Positions 25,075 through 32,381 of a DNA stretch of 32,823 nucleotides are shown in pieces. How positions within the stretch are numbered: the first letter of the stretch is position 1; the number at the start of each line of letters is the position of its first letter. The stretch comes from an uncultured Aquimarina sp. (GTDB lineage: Bacteria; Bacteroidota; Bacteroidia; Flavobacteriales; Flavobacteriaceae), in NCBI GenBank assembly GCA_947498785.1, contig CANMLS010000045.1, forward strand, positions 1 through 32,823, given 5' to 3'. Under the pieces are notes generated by a model. The model ran no database searches, had not been told where the DNA came from, and saw only the letters and a program-made list of their open reading frames with translations. The position numbers were made by a program, and so were the translations under genes.

Positions 25075-26409
25075 ATGAGATTATTTTGTCTGCTGTTTTT
25101 GATTTCTTGTAATGTAACATCTCAGCAATTAACCAAGCAAGAGGCAATACGACTTACCTTAGAAAACAATTTTGGAATATTGATCGCTAACAATTCAATA
25201 GCCGTAGCCAAAAACAATAAAGGGATTCTTAACTCAAGATATCTACCCACCTTGTCTACAAGTGCTGGAGCGAACTACCAATCAGCCAATAGTACAACAT
25301 CTTTTGGAGGAGCGATAAATCCAAATACGGGAGAACCTCGTACAGATATTGAAATTGAAGATGCAGAAACCCAACGGTATAATGCAGGTGTCAACCTTAA
25401 TTATACATTATTTGATGGTTTAGGTAGGTTGTATAACTATAAGCGGTTAAAAGAAGAGTATAATCTTACAGAATTACAAGCTAGAGAAACAATAGAGAAT
25501 ACGATTCTACAGTTGTTTACAGTGTATTATGAGGTTGCTAGATTATCAGAAAATGAACAGATTTTACAAGAGACACTTAAAATTTCTCGAGAGCGTGTAT
25601 TACGATCTAATTATCAATTTGAGTATGGTCAGAATACAAAACTCAATGTGCTTAATGCCGAAGTAGATGTAGCTAATGATAGTATTAATTTATTGAATAC
25701 AAGACAACAATTAATAAATACCAAGAGAGACCTGAATGTTATTTTGGATAATGAGTTAGAGCTTGACTTTGAGGTAGATACAATCATACAATTTATCTCT
25801 AAACTCAAATTGGATGAGTATTTAGAGAAATCTACAGAAAATAATGTGACCTTATTACAAAATGAGAGTAATATCAAGATGTCTGATTATGATATTAAGG
25901 TAAGTAAATCTGGATATTTACCTACCGTAGGACTAACGGGTTCATATGGTTGGAATGAAAATAGAAATCCGCCATCAGCATTTTTTCCAGGTAATGTTTC
26001 TGATACCTATACATTAACAGCAGGAGTGAGTCTTATCTGGAATCTTTTTGATGGAGGTAGTACAATTACCAGAGTAAAAAATGCAAAGATTGCTCTGGAT
26101 AATCAAGAAATCATAAGAAACCAGGTGCAGAAGGAGGTTAAACGAGATATTGCCAATGCCTTTGGTAATTATGAAAACCGCTTGAATATTTATAAAATTC
26201 AACAACAAAATGTATTGACCAATCAAAATAACTTCGAACGTACAAAAGAACGTTTTAAGTTGGGACAGGTAACCTCAATAGGATTCAGGCAAGCTCAGAT
26301 CAATTTAATTCTTGCAGAAACCAATAAGAATTCTGCGAAATATGATGCTAAGATTGCTGAATTACAACTATTACAGTTAACAGGGCAGCTGCTTAACGAA
26401 GAATTTTAA
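25075..26409 (+). CDS. TolC-family outer membrane efflux protein
   Basis: Outer-membrane channel of the tripartite pump. I chose the ATG at 25075 (444 aa) because it opens directly with the signal peptide MRLFCLLFLISCNVTSQQ and avoids overlap with the pump gene; an ATG at 25033 would overlap it by 32 nt. Cleavage may follow an LISC lipobox or the SQQ region. The two-repeat TolC pattern is visible: LTKQEAIRLTLENNFGILIANNSI near the start, and a second half at about 245-440 with RFKLGQVTSIGFRQAQINL. It ends the efflux operon. A weak hairpin some 230 nt downstream is the first possible terminator. Confidence 0.92.
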   Translation: MRLFCLLFLISCNVTSQQLTKQEAIRLTLENNFGILIANNSIAVAKNNKGILNSRYLPTLSTSAGANYQSANSTTSFGGAINPNTGEPRTDIEIEDAETQRYNAGVNLNYTLFDGLGRLYNYKRLKEEYNLTELQARETIENTILQLFTVYYEVARLSENEQILQETLKISRERVLRSNYQFEYGQNTKLNVLNAEVDVANDSINLLNTRQQLINTKRDLNVILDNELELDFEVDTIIQFISKLKLDEYLEKSTENNVTLLQNESNIKMSDYDIKVSKSGYLPTVGLTGSYGWNENRNPPSAFFPGNVSDTYTLTAGVSLIWNLFDGGSTITRVKNAKIALDNQEIIRNQVQKEVKRDIANAFGNYENRLNIYKIQQQNVLTNQNNFERTKERFKLGQVTSIGFRQAQINLILAETNKNSAKYDAKIAELQLLQLTGQLLNEEF

Positions 26410-26839
26410 GTTTCTCTGTGATTATTGATGTAGTAAGCTTATTGAAGTGTAATGAATTAAAAACGTGAGTTTCTATAAGGATTTGGTTTAAAAAAGTCGT
26501 CAAATAGAATGATTTTTCAGAGTGATCTCTCGACTTTGCTTGAGGTGATAGAAGAAAAATTATATCGACTTTCATCTATGCTTAGGATAACGAGTTTTTT
26601 TAATTAAAAATTTACTCGTTTTCGATACAATTTTCTTATACCGGGTTCAAGTTAAACCCGTTTTATGTATTAGAACTTCGTGATGGAGCTTTGAAATAAC
26701 ATAAATACGGATGTTTTCTTAATTTCTGCATAACACCGTTATGGTGAAATTAAAAAATATAGTGAAGCGCCAGTATTTGCAGTAGTTCAAAGATGTAATA
26801 GATTTTTTAATGCATAATGCGGGTTAAAAGAAAGGAGTT
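26410..26839. other. 430-nt gene-free stretch with decayed repeats and hairpins
   Basis: No convincing gene is present on either strand. At about 26525-26551 the plus strand reads CTCGACTTTGCTTGAGGTGA, a degenerate form of a REP-like element dispersed in flavobacterial genomes (recognised from memory). At 26589-26620 the arms AACGAGT and ACTCGTT bound an imperfect A/T-rich stem. At 26642-26660 the arms CGGGTT and AACCCG form a short hairpin. Confidence 0.5.
26642..26664 (+). terminator. Weak terminator-like hairpin downstream of tolC
   Basis: CGGGTT and AACCCG pair around a 7-nt loop and are followed by TTTT. It lies about 230 nt after the tolC stop, so its link to that operon is uncertain. 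Confidence 0.35.
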
Positions 26840-27022
26840 ATGTTCGAACATTTTTTTCAATGTCCGTATTGTTGGGAAGAAATATCTATGTTATTAGATC
26901 CTTCAATACCATATCAGATATATGTTGAAGATTGCGAAGTATGTTGTAATCCTATTGAGCTTCATCCCAGATTTGAAGATCAGGAATTAGTAGCTTTTGA
27001 AGCATTAAATATCGAGCAATAG
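26840..27022 (+). CDS. CPXCG-motif cysteine-rich protein
   Basis: A 60-residue protein of the Cys_rich_CPXG-type family, with unknown function. Two cysteine pairs, CPYC (residues 8-11) and CEVC followed by a further Cys (32-36), are arranged as a zinc-binding ribbon. The family pattern FQCPYCWEEISMLLD and then VEDCEVCCNPIELHP is clear. Unusually for this genome, a strong AAAGGAG Shine-Dalgarno-like sequence lies just before the ATG. It is flanked on both sides by repeat-bearing spacers. It is separated from the convergent leu operon by a strong hairpin and has no visible partner gene. Confidence 0.85.
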   Translation: MFEHFFQCPYCWEEISMLLDPSIPYQIYVEDCEVCCNPIELHPRFEDQELVAFEALNIEQ

Positions 27023-27031
27023 TTTAATAGT

Positions 27032-27118
27032 TTTTTGTCATTCTAACATGGGCTGGAATTTATTGGACAAGGATCTTTGAATATATAGATTCTGGATGAG
27101 GTCTGGAATAACAATTGA
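27032..27118. repeat. Decayed inverted-repeat element
   Basis: The left end GTCATTCTAACATGG and the right end GAGGTCTGGAATAAC are roughly complementary: TTCTAAC and GGAAT-type blocks recur in reverse around GATTCTGGAT. This resembles, with many changes, an inverted repeat of the GTCATTCTGA... type that I recall as common in Flavobacteriaceae. It is not a confident assignment to a named family. Confidence 0.35.
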
Positions 27119-27130
27119 GAAATGATATAA

Positions 27131-27170
27131 AATAACAATCCCAAAGAAAACTTTCTTTGGGATTGTTATT
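27131..27170. terminator. Bidirectional terminator between CPXCG gene and leuB
   Basis: AATAACAATCCCAAAGAAA (27131-27149) and its exact complement (27152-27170) form a 19-nt dyad, effectively an 18-bp stem with a 4-nt loop. It lies 17 nt past the leuB stop codon on the minus strand and 110 nt past the CPXCG stop on the plus strand. It can serve both. Confidence 0.85.
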
Positions 27171-27186
27171 TTATTAATAATTAAAT

Positions 27187-28245
27187 TTAAATATTCTCTG
27201 CTAACCAATCTCCTACTTCTGTAGTTGTATAAGCTTTGTTGCCTCCAGAAAGATCTTCAGTTACAATTCCTTCATTAAGAGATTTGTCAACTACTGCTCT
27301 AATCGCTTTAGCTTCGTCATTTAATCCAAATGCAGTTTCAAACATCATTGCGGCAGAAAGTACAGTGGCCAAAGGGTTGGCAATGTTTTTTCCAGCTGCC
27401 TGTGGGTATGATCCGTGGATAGGCTCAAATAAAGCTGTTTTTTCTCCCAGGGAAGCAGAAGGCATAAGCCCCATTGAACCAGAAATAACAGAAGCTTCAT
27501 CTGTTAAGATATCACCAAATAAGTTTTCGGTAATTAATACATCATATGAGTTTGGCCATTGTACCAAACGCATGGCAACTGCATCAACAAATTCGTAACT
27601 TACTTCGACTTCTGGATAATCTTTCTCCATAGCCTGTACAGTTTCTCTCCAAAGCCTAGAGGACTCCAGGACATTAGCTTTATCTACACAGCATAATTTT
27701 TTGTTTCTTGTCATTGCCATTTCAAAACCTTTTTTAGCTAGGCGTTGAACTTCTACTCGCGTATATGTACAGGTATCATATGCTGTATTGCCATCATCCT
27801 CTCTTCCTCGTTTTCCAAAATAGATACCACTGGTAAGTTCGCGAAGAAATACTAAGTCTGTTCCTTCTATTCGCTCTTGTTTTAATGGTGATTTATCGAT
27901 CAATGAAGGGAAAGTAAATGTTGGTCTCACATTGGCGAATAAACCTAATTTTTGACGCATCTTAAGTAATCCTTGTTCTGGGCGTACTTTTGCAGATGGA
28001 TCATTATCGAATCTAGGGTGGCCAATAGCTCCAAATAATACAGCATCGGCATTTATACAGATTTCATGAGTTTCATCAGGATACGGTTCTCCTACTGCAT
28101 CTATGGCAGCTGCACCAGTAAGTGCAGTAGTCCAACGTATATTGTGATTATGTTTTTTTGCAATTGCATCACAAACTTTTACAGCTTGATCGATTACTTC
28201 GGGTCCGATACCATCACCTGGTAACAGTGCTATGTTTAATTCCAT
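27187..28245 (-). CDS. leuB: 3-isopropylmalate dehydrogenase
   Basis: LeuB oxidises 3-isopropylmalate to the precursor of 2-oxoisocaproate with NAD+, the third step of leucine synthesis. The 352-residue protein has the family motifs: LLPGDGIGPEVIDQAV at the start, LLKMRQKLGLFANVRP and the RELTSGIYFGKRG loop. The catalytic-loop residues are in DKANVLESSRLWR, then GDILTDEASVISGSMGLMPSAS and the NAD-binding ending EPIHGSYPQAAGKNIANP. It is the last gene of the operon, 15 nt after leuA. A terminator follows. Confidence 0.96.
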   Translation of the reverse strand: MELNIALLPGDGIGPEVIDQAVKVCDAIAKKHNHNIRWTTALTGAAAIDAVGEPYPDETHEICINADAVLFGAIGHPRFDNDPSAKVRPEQGLLKMRQKLGLFANVRPTFTFPSLIDKSPLKQERIEGTDLVFLRELTSGIYFGKRGREDDGNTAYDTCTYTRVEVQRLAKKGFEMAMTRNKKLCCVDKANVLESSRLWRETVQAMEKDYPEVEVSYEFVDAVAMRLVQWPNSYDVLITENLFGDILTDEASVISGSMGLMPSASLGEKTALFEPIHGSYPQAAGKNIANPLATVLSAAMMFETAFGLNDEAKAIRAVVDKSLNEGIVTEDLSGGNKAYTTTEVGDWLAENI

Positions 28246-28260
28246 TTTTTATTCTAAAAA

Positions 28261-29784
28261 TTATTGTTCTATGATATTCAGCATTTTTTCTGTGGCTTTG
28301 ATAGCAGAAACCGTTTGATCAGAATCTAATCCTCTGGTAACAAATTCCTTTACTTCTGTTTTCCAGGTAATGACAGTTTCGCAAAGTGCGTCAGAGTTAC
28401 TTCCTGGAGGAATCCTAACGGCATAATCTATAAGTTTGGGTAATATTTTATTTTTTTGTTTGTAAACCTTCCCAAGGGCATTTATAAAAGCATCGTATTG
28501 ACCATCTCCCTGCGCATGTTCTTCTATAACCTCATCTTCTATTTTTATCGCTACAGTAGCAGAAGGGCTTAATCCTTTGGCGTGATTTAACACGTAAGAT
28601 TTAATCTTTACTTTCTTTGTATATAATTTACTGTCTAATACATCAGAAATGATATACGGCAGATCATCCTGGGTAACAACTTCTTTTTTGTCCCCAAGTT
28701 TAATAATTTTTTGAGTAACTTTTTTAATGTCTTCTGGGCTCAGTTTTAACCCCAGCTCCTGAAGGTTTTTCTCTATGTTTGCTTTTCCAGAGGTTTTTCC
28801 TAATGCATATTTACGTTTTCTACCAAAACGTTCTGGCATGAGATCATTAAAATAGAGATTGTGTTTATTGTCTCCATCTGCATGAATACCTGCTGTCTGA
28901 GTAAATACATTGTCTCCTACTATAGGTTTATTTGCGGGTATTTTAAATCCAGAAAATGTTTCGACAAGTTTACTAACTTTATATAAAGCTACTTCTTTTA
29001 CTCGAGTGGTTACATCAGGAACATGATCATTAATCACAGCTATTACACTAGCAAATGGGGCGTTTCCTGCACGTTCTCCCATTCCGTTCATAGTAAGATG
29101 CAGTCCATCAACTCCAGCTTTAAGTCCTTCGATAGCGTTGGCGACTCCAAGATCATAGTCATTGTGTGCATGAAAATCAAAGTGGATATCAGGGTATTTG
29201 TTTCTAAGTTCTGTTATATACGTATATGTTTCTGAAGGAATTAGAACACCTAGAGTGTCGGGTAATAAAACCCGTTTTACAGGTTGCGTACACAAAAAAT
29301 CAAGGAATTGATATACATAATCTTTAGAATTACGCATTCCGTTACTCCAATCTTCTAGATATATATTATTGATAATACCTTCTTTTTGTGCTAACTCGAA
29401 AGTGGTTTTAATATCATTAAAATGCTGCTCTGGAGTTTTCTTCAGTTGATATTTAAGATGATTCAAAGACCCTTTGGTGAGCAGGTTTTGTACTTTTGCG
29501 CCAGTATCTTTCATCCATTGTATAGATTTTCCTCCATCAACGAATGTTAATATTTCTACACGATTAAGATATTGATTTTCTTTAGCCCAATTAATGATGT
29601 TTTTTACTGCTTCAAACTCTCCTTCAGAAACTCTAGCAGATGCTACTTCTATGCGATCCACTTCTAATTCTTCGATGAGAAGTCGTGCAATGGTTAATTT
29701 TTCTGAAGCAGAAAAGGATATTCCAGAAGTTTGTTCACCATCCCGGAGGGTAGTATCCATTATTTCTATGGTTCGTTTGCTCAT
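28261..29784 (-). CDS. leuA: 2-isopropylmalate synthase-like protein
   Basis: This is a DRE-TIM metallolyase with a C-terminal regulatory (LeuA dimer) domain, 507 residues. MDTTLRDGEQTSGISFSASEKL opens the barrel. Metal ligands are in DFHAHNDYDLG and NGMGERAGNA, and HADGDNKHNLY follows. The allosteric domain runs from about 370 to 500. The position between leuD and leuB supports 2-isopropylmalate synthase, but the ISFS lead-in is also seen in citramalate synthases and is not the more common SPGV form. (R)-citramalate synthase activity is therefore an alternative. A structured 191-nt spacer precedes its start, so its expression may be separately tuned. Confidence 0.82.
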   Translation of the reverse strand: MSKRTIEIMDTTLRDGEQTSGISFSASEKLTIARLLIEELEVDRIEVASARVSEGEFEAVKNIINWAKENQYLNRVEILTFVDGGKSIQWMKDTGAKVQNLLTKGSLNHLKYQLKKTPEQHFNDIKTTFELAQKEGIINNIYLEDWSNGMRNSKDYVYQFLDFLCTQPVKRVLLPDTLGVLIPSETYTYITELRNKYPDIHFDFHAHNDYDLGVANAIEGLKAGVDGLHLTMNGMGERAGNAPFASVIAVINDHVPDVTTRVKEVALYKVSKLVETFSGFKIPANKPIVGDNVFTQTAGIHADGDNKHNLYFNDLMPERFGRKRKYALGKTSGKANIEKNLQELGLKLSPEDIKKVTQKIIKLGDKKEVVTQDDLPYIISDVLDSKLYTKKVKIKSYVLNHAKGLSPSATVAIKIEDEVIEEHAQGDGQYDAFINALGKVYKQKNKILPKLIDYAVRIPPGSNSDALCETVITWKTEVKEFVTRGLDSDQTVSAIKATEKMLNIIEQ

Positions 29785-29798
29785 TTCTTCTATTTCTT

Positions 29799-29836
29799 AG
29801 ACCTCACAGGTTTTCGAAACCTGTGAGGTCTTTTTT
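29799..29836 (+). repeat. Perfect 33-nt palindrome with T-tract ahead of leuA
   Basis: AGACCTCACAGGTTT (29799-29813) and its exact complement (29817-29831) surround TCG; the centre itself is TTTCGAAA. Six T follow on the plus strand. On the leu mRNA (minus strand) the stem ends about 14 nt before the leuA start and is followed by A-rich sequence rather than U. I recall the same sequence type as a dispersed flavobacterial palindrome. Confidence 0.75.
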
Positions 29837-29850
29837 GGAATTATTTTTTT

Positions 29851-29966
29851 GCGTTAGGGATAGTAGTGATATCCTTTTATGTCATCCTGAGTTGTTACAC
29901 TGAGCTTGTCGAAGTGTAGTCGAAGGAAGTTATAAAAGATATAGCGAATAGCCCGCTCGAACGCCC
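29851..29966 (+). ncRNA. Structured RNA element candidate in the leuD-leuA spacer
   Basis: On the plus strand, GCGTT (29851-29855) can pair with AACGC (29960-29964). The inner arms ATATCCTTTTAT (29869-29880) and ATAAAAGATAT (29932-29942) pair with one bulge. GGG (29857-29859) can pair with CCC (29952-29954) or GGATA with TATCC. Motifs GCGTTAGGGAT, AAAAGATATAG and GAACGCCC match an element I recall from many flavobacterial intergenic regions, possibly the Rfam flavo-1 motif; this was not checked. Its orientation is antisense to the leu operon. Confidence 0.4.
29881..29930. repeat. REP-like dispersed repeat inside the loop of the structured element
   Basis: The plus strand reads GTCATCCTGAG..., then TACACT...AGTGTA as a 6-bp stem around GAGCTTGTCGA, then GTCGAAGGA. 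This is typical of a high-copy flavobacterial repeat (GTCATCCTGAGCTTGTCGAAGG type, recalled from memory). It occupies the apical part of the surrounding stem. Confidence 0.55.
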
Positions 29967-29975
29967 AAATTATAT

Positions 29976-30572
29976 TTAAAAAGGGCGCTCTGCTGCAAAT
30001 TCCTGAATTTCTGATGTCATTTTGGTTAGATAATCAATGTCATCATATCCGTTAAGCATATTTTCTTTTTTATAGGGATTGATCTCAAAAGATTCTGACT
30101 CTCCAGAAGCTTTAATCGTAATAGTTTGTTCTGGTAAATTTATTTCTATTTCGGTTTTGGGATTAGCTTCTATAGCGTCAAAAATATTTTTAAGAAATTC
30201 TGGACTTACCTGTACAGGTAAAACGCCAATATTTAGGCAGTTACCTCTAAATATATCTGCAAAAAAACTAGAAACCACACATCTAAATCCGTAATCATAT
30301 ACCGCCCAGGCAGCATGTTCTCGAGAGGATCCTGATCCAAAGTTTTTACCACCAACAAGGATTTTTCCACTATATTTTGGATTATTAAGAACAAAATCTT
30401 CTTTTGGACTATCATCATTGTTAAATCTCCAGTCTCTAAAGAGGTTGTCTCCAAACCCTTTGCGTTCAGTTGCTTTAAGGAATCGAGCAGGGATGATTTG
30501 ATCTGTATCTACATTTTCTATGGGTAATGGAACAGCAGTGGTGGTTAGTATATTAAATTTATCGTATGCCAT
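29976..30572 (-). CDS. leuD: 3-isopropylmalate dehydratase small subunit
   Basis: LeuD is the swivelling small subunit that works with LeuC to isomerise 2- to 3-isopropylmalate. The 198-residue length is normal for the family. Conserved parts include PLPIENVDTDQIIPARFLKATERKGFG, ILVGGKNFGSGSSREHAAWAVYDYGFRCVVSSFFADIF and the FRGNCLNIGVLPV segment. It lies 18 nt after leuC. The next gene, leuA, is 191 nt away, across the spacer that carries the palindrome and the structured element. Confidence 0.96.
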   Translation of the reverse strand: MAYDKFNILTTTAVPLPIENVDTDQIIPARFLKATERKGFGDNLFRDWRFNNDDSPKEDFVLNNPKYSGKILVGGKNFGSGSSREHAAWAVYDYGFRCVVSSFFADIFRGNCLNIGVLPVQVSPEFLKNIFDAIEANPKTEIEINLPEQTITIKASGESESFEINPYKKENMLNGYDDIDYLTKMTSEIQEFAAERPF

Positions 30573-30590
30573 TTTTTCTTTTTTTAATAG

Positions 30591-31988
30591 TTACACTAAA
30601 AGCGTTCTAGGATCGGTTACTACTCCGGTAACAGCAGTTGCTGCAGCTACAAGAGGACTTGCTAATAAGGTTCTTGATCCAGGCCCTTGTCTTCCTTCAA
30701 AATTTCTATTCGATGTGCTCACTGCTAATTTTCCGGAAGGAATTTTATCTGCATTCATTGCCAAACAGGCAGAACATCCAGGTTCTCTTAAAGTAAATCC
30801 TGCTTCTGTAATAATGTCGAGGATGCCTTCTTTTTTAATTAACCCTTCTACTTCGTGCGATCCAGGAACTAACCAGGCGGTAATATTATTTGCTTTCTTT
30901 TTTCCTTTAACTATAGAAGCAAAAGCTCTAAAGTCTTCAATTCGTCCATTGGTACAGCTTCCTAAGAATACATAATCTACTTTTTTACCGATCATAGGAT
31001 CTCCTTCATTAAAATCCATATAACCTAAAGATTTTTTGTAAGTAGCAACACCACCTTCTATGGTTTCTGCAGTAGGGATGTGGTTGGTAATTCCGATTCC
31101 CATTCCTGGATTGGTTCCATAAGTAATCATGGGTTCGATATCGGCACCATTAAACGTAAGCTCTTTATCAAAAACAGCATCTTTGTCTGTTTTTAAGGTT
31201 TTCCAATATGCCATAGCTTTATCCCAGGCATTACCTTTTGGAGTAAGGGGTCTGTCTTGTATATATTCATATGTTTTTTCGTCTGGTGCTATCATTCCTC
31301 CTCGGGCGCCCATTTCTATACTTAAATTGCAGACTGTCATACGACCTTCCATCGTCATGTTTCTAAATACATCTCCTGCATATTCTACAAAATACCCTGT
31401 AGCTCCAGAGGTAGTGAGTTGCGAGATAATATATAGCGCTACATCTTTAGGTGTTACTCCAAAACCAAGTTCTCCATTAATATTGATACGCATCTTTTTT
31501 GGCTTAGGTTGCATGATACATTGTGAGGATAGTACCATTTCTACTTCTGATGTACCAATACCGAATGCAATGGCACCAAAAGCTCCATGTGTAGATGTAT
31601 GAGAATCTCCACATACTATTGTAGCTCCTGGAAGTGTAATTCCATTCTCAGGTCCTACAACATGTACAATACCATTTTTTTGATGTCCCAATCCCCAGTG
31701 AGAAATACCCCATTCTGTTGCGTTTTCTTCTAATGCTTTAAGTTGATTAGCAGATAATGGATCATCTACTGGTAGGTGTTGGTTTATTGTAGGGGTATTA
31801 TGATCTGCCGTGGCAAAAGTACGTTCTGGATATAATACTTTGTTTTTTCTGTCTTTTAATCCTAAGAAAGCTACTGGACTAGTAACTTCATGAATAAAAT
31901 GTCGATCAATAAAAAATACATCTGGTCCATTTTCTATTTTACGCACTACGTGCGAATCCCACACTTTGTCAAATAATGTTTTACTCAT
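30591..31988 (-). CDS. leuC: 3-isopropylmalate dehydratase large subunit
   Basis: LeuC is the aconitase-like large subunit and holds the [4Fe-4S] cluster used in the isomerisation. The 465-residue protein has the aconitase-family motifs VCGDSHTSTHGAFGAIAFGIGTSEVEMVL and FLGSCTNGRIEDFRAFA. The cluster cysteines are in GSCTNGR and REPGCSACLAMNAD. It is the promoter-proximal gene of leuC-leuD-leuA-leuB. Its leader is about 70 nt from a candidate -7 box, with no leader peptide or riboswitch that I can identify. Confidence 0.97.
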   Translation of the reverse strand: MSKTLFDKVWDSHVVRKIENGPDVFFIDRHFIHEVTSPVAFLGLKDRKNKVLYPERTFATADHNTPTINQHLPVDDPLSANQLKALEENATEWGISHWGLGHQKNGIVHVVGPENGITLPGATIVCGDSHTSTHGAFGAIAFGIGTSEVEMVLSSQCIMQPKPKKMRININGELGFGVTPKDVALYIISQLTTSGATGYFVEYAGDVFRNMTMEGRMTVCNLSIEMGARGGMIAPDEKTYEYIQDRPLTPKGNAWDKAMAYWKTLKTDKDAVFDKELTFNGADIEPMITYGTNPGMGIGITNHIPTAETIEGGVATYKKSLGYMDFNEGDPMIGKKVDYVFLGSCTNGRIEDFRAFASIVKGKKKANNITAWLVPGSHEVEGLIKKEGILDIITEAGFTLREPGCSACLAMNADKIPSGKLAVSTSNRNFEGRQGPGSRTLLASPLVAAATAVTGVVTDPRTLLV

Positions 31989-32273
31989 TTTTATGATCTT
32001 TACTATTGTAATTGATATGATACCTTTCGCGCACCTTATTATTAAAATGTTAAAAAGCAGACAAATTTACAAGATACTAGAGATACGTACTAATAAAAGT
32101 GCAAAGTTTAGAACAATTTTAAATATATTTCAATAATAGAGCAAATTATGAATGATTTGATAAAAAATAGGCTGTTTTTTATAATTTAAAACATTAGGAT
32201 TAAGGTATCTGGTTAAAAATCAATAAGTAAGAAAATGGTTTTGATAAAAAGAATTAGTTTTTGTTAATTATAC
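31989..32273. other. Gene-free divergent spacer between leuC and the tRNA promoter
   Basis: This very A/T-rich stretch, 285 nt long, carries no gene in either direction. The leuC side holds the candidate -7 box and a GTATC-TCTA-GTATC direct repeat on the minus strand (32076-32092 region). The tRNA side leads into its promoter. No riboswitch or attenuator hairpin followed by a U-tract was found. Confidence 0.5.
32062..32069 (-). promoter_or_regulatory. Candidate -7 box of the leu operon
   Basis: The minus strand reads TAAATTTG, a full match to TAnnTTTG, about 74 nt before the leuC start. The -33 region has TTAG at a 20-nt spacing, which is weak. Confidence 0.35.
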
Positions 32274-32303
32274 TTTGTAAAACTAAAAAAGGTTGTATAT
32301 TTG
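32274..32303 (+). promoter_or_regulatory. Bacteroidota-type promoter of the initiator tRNA
   Basis: TTTG (32274-32277) and TATATTTG (32296-32303, full consensus) are 18 nt apart. Transcription should start near 32307-32310, giving a leader of about 75 nt before the tRNA. Confidence 0.7.
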
Positions 32304-32330
32304 CCGTCCGAAAGGGATAATAAGTAATTT

Positions 32331-32350
32331 GTCAAGCTCATAACTTGAAG
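32331..32350 (+). other. Second, A/T-substituted copy of the initiator anticodon arm in the tRNA leader
   Basis: GTCAAGCTCATAACTTGAAG matches the true anticodon arm GTCGGGCTCATAACCCGAAG (32407-32426) at 16 of 20 positions. The four changes form two compensating pairs, so the stem TCAAG/CTTGA and the exact 7-nt loop CTCATAA are kept. An outer stem GTAATTT (32324-32330) and AAATTAC (32364-32370) encloses it. The two arms are 76 nt apart, about one tRNA length. The flanking acceptor and T arms are not recognisable. Confidence 0.5.
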
Positions 32351-32381
32351 TTTAGCGACAAGTAAATTACAGATTATATAT

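Noticed and set aside
31129..31602. 157-codon plus-strand open frame opposite leuC
   Set aside because: Antisense to a conserved dehydratase gene, with no start-site signal or recognisable motif.
31989..32060. Leucine attenuator or T-box leader before leuC
   Set aside because: The leader is about 70 nt, with no leucine-codon-rich peptide, no T-box sequence and no terminator hairpin.
32306..32378. A complete second tRNA upstream of tRNA-Met
   Set aside because: Only the anticodon arm and a GGGATA block are similar. The T arm and acceptor stem are not found at the equivalent positions, so it is not a working tRNA gene.
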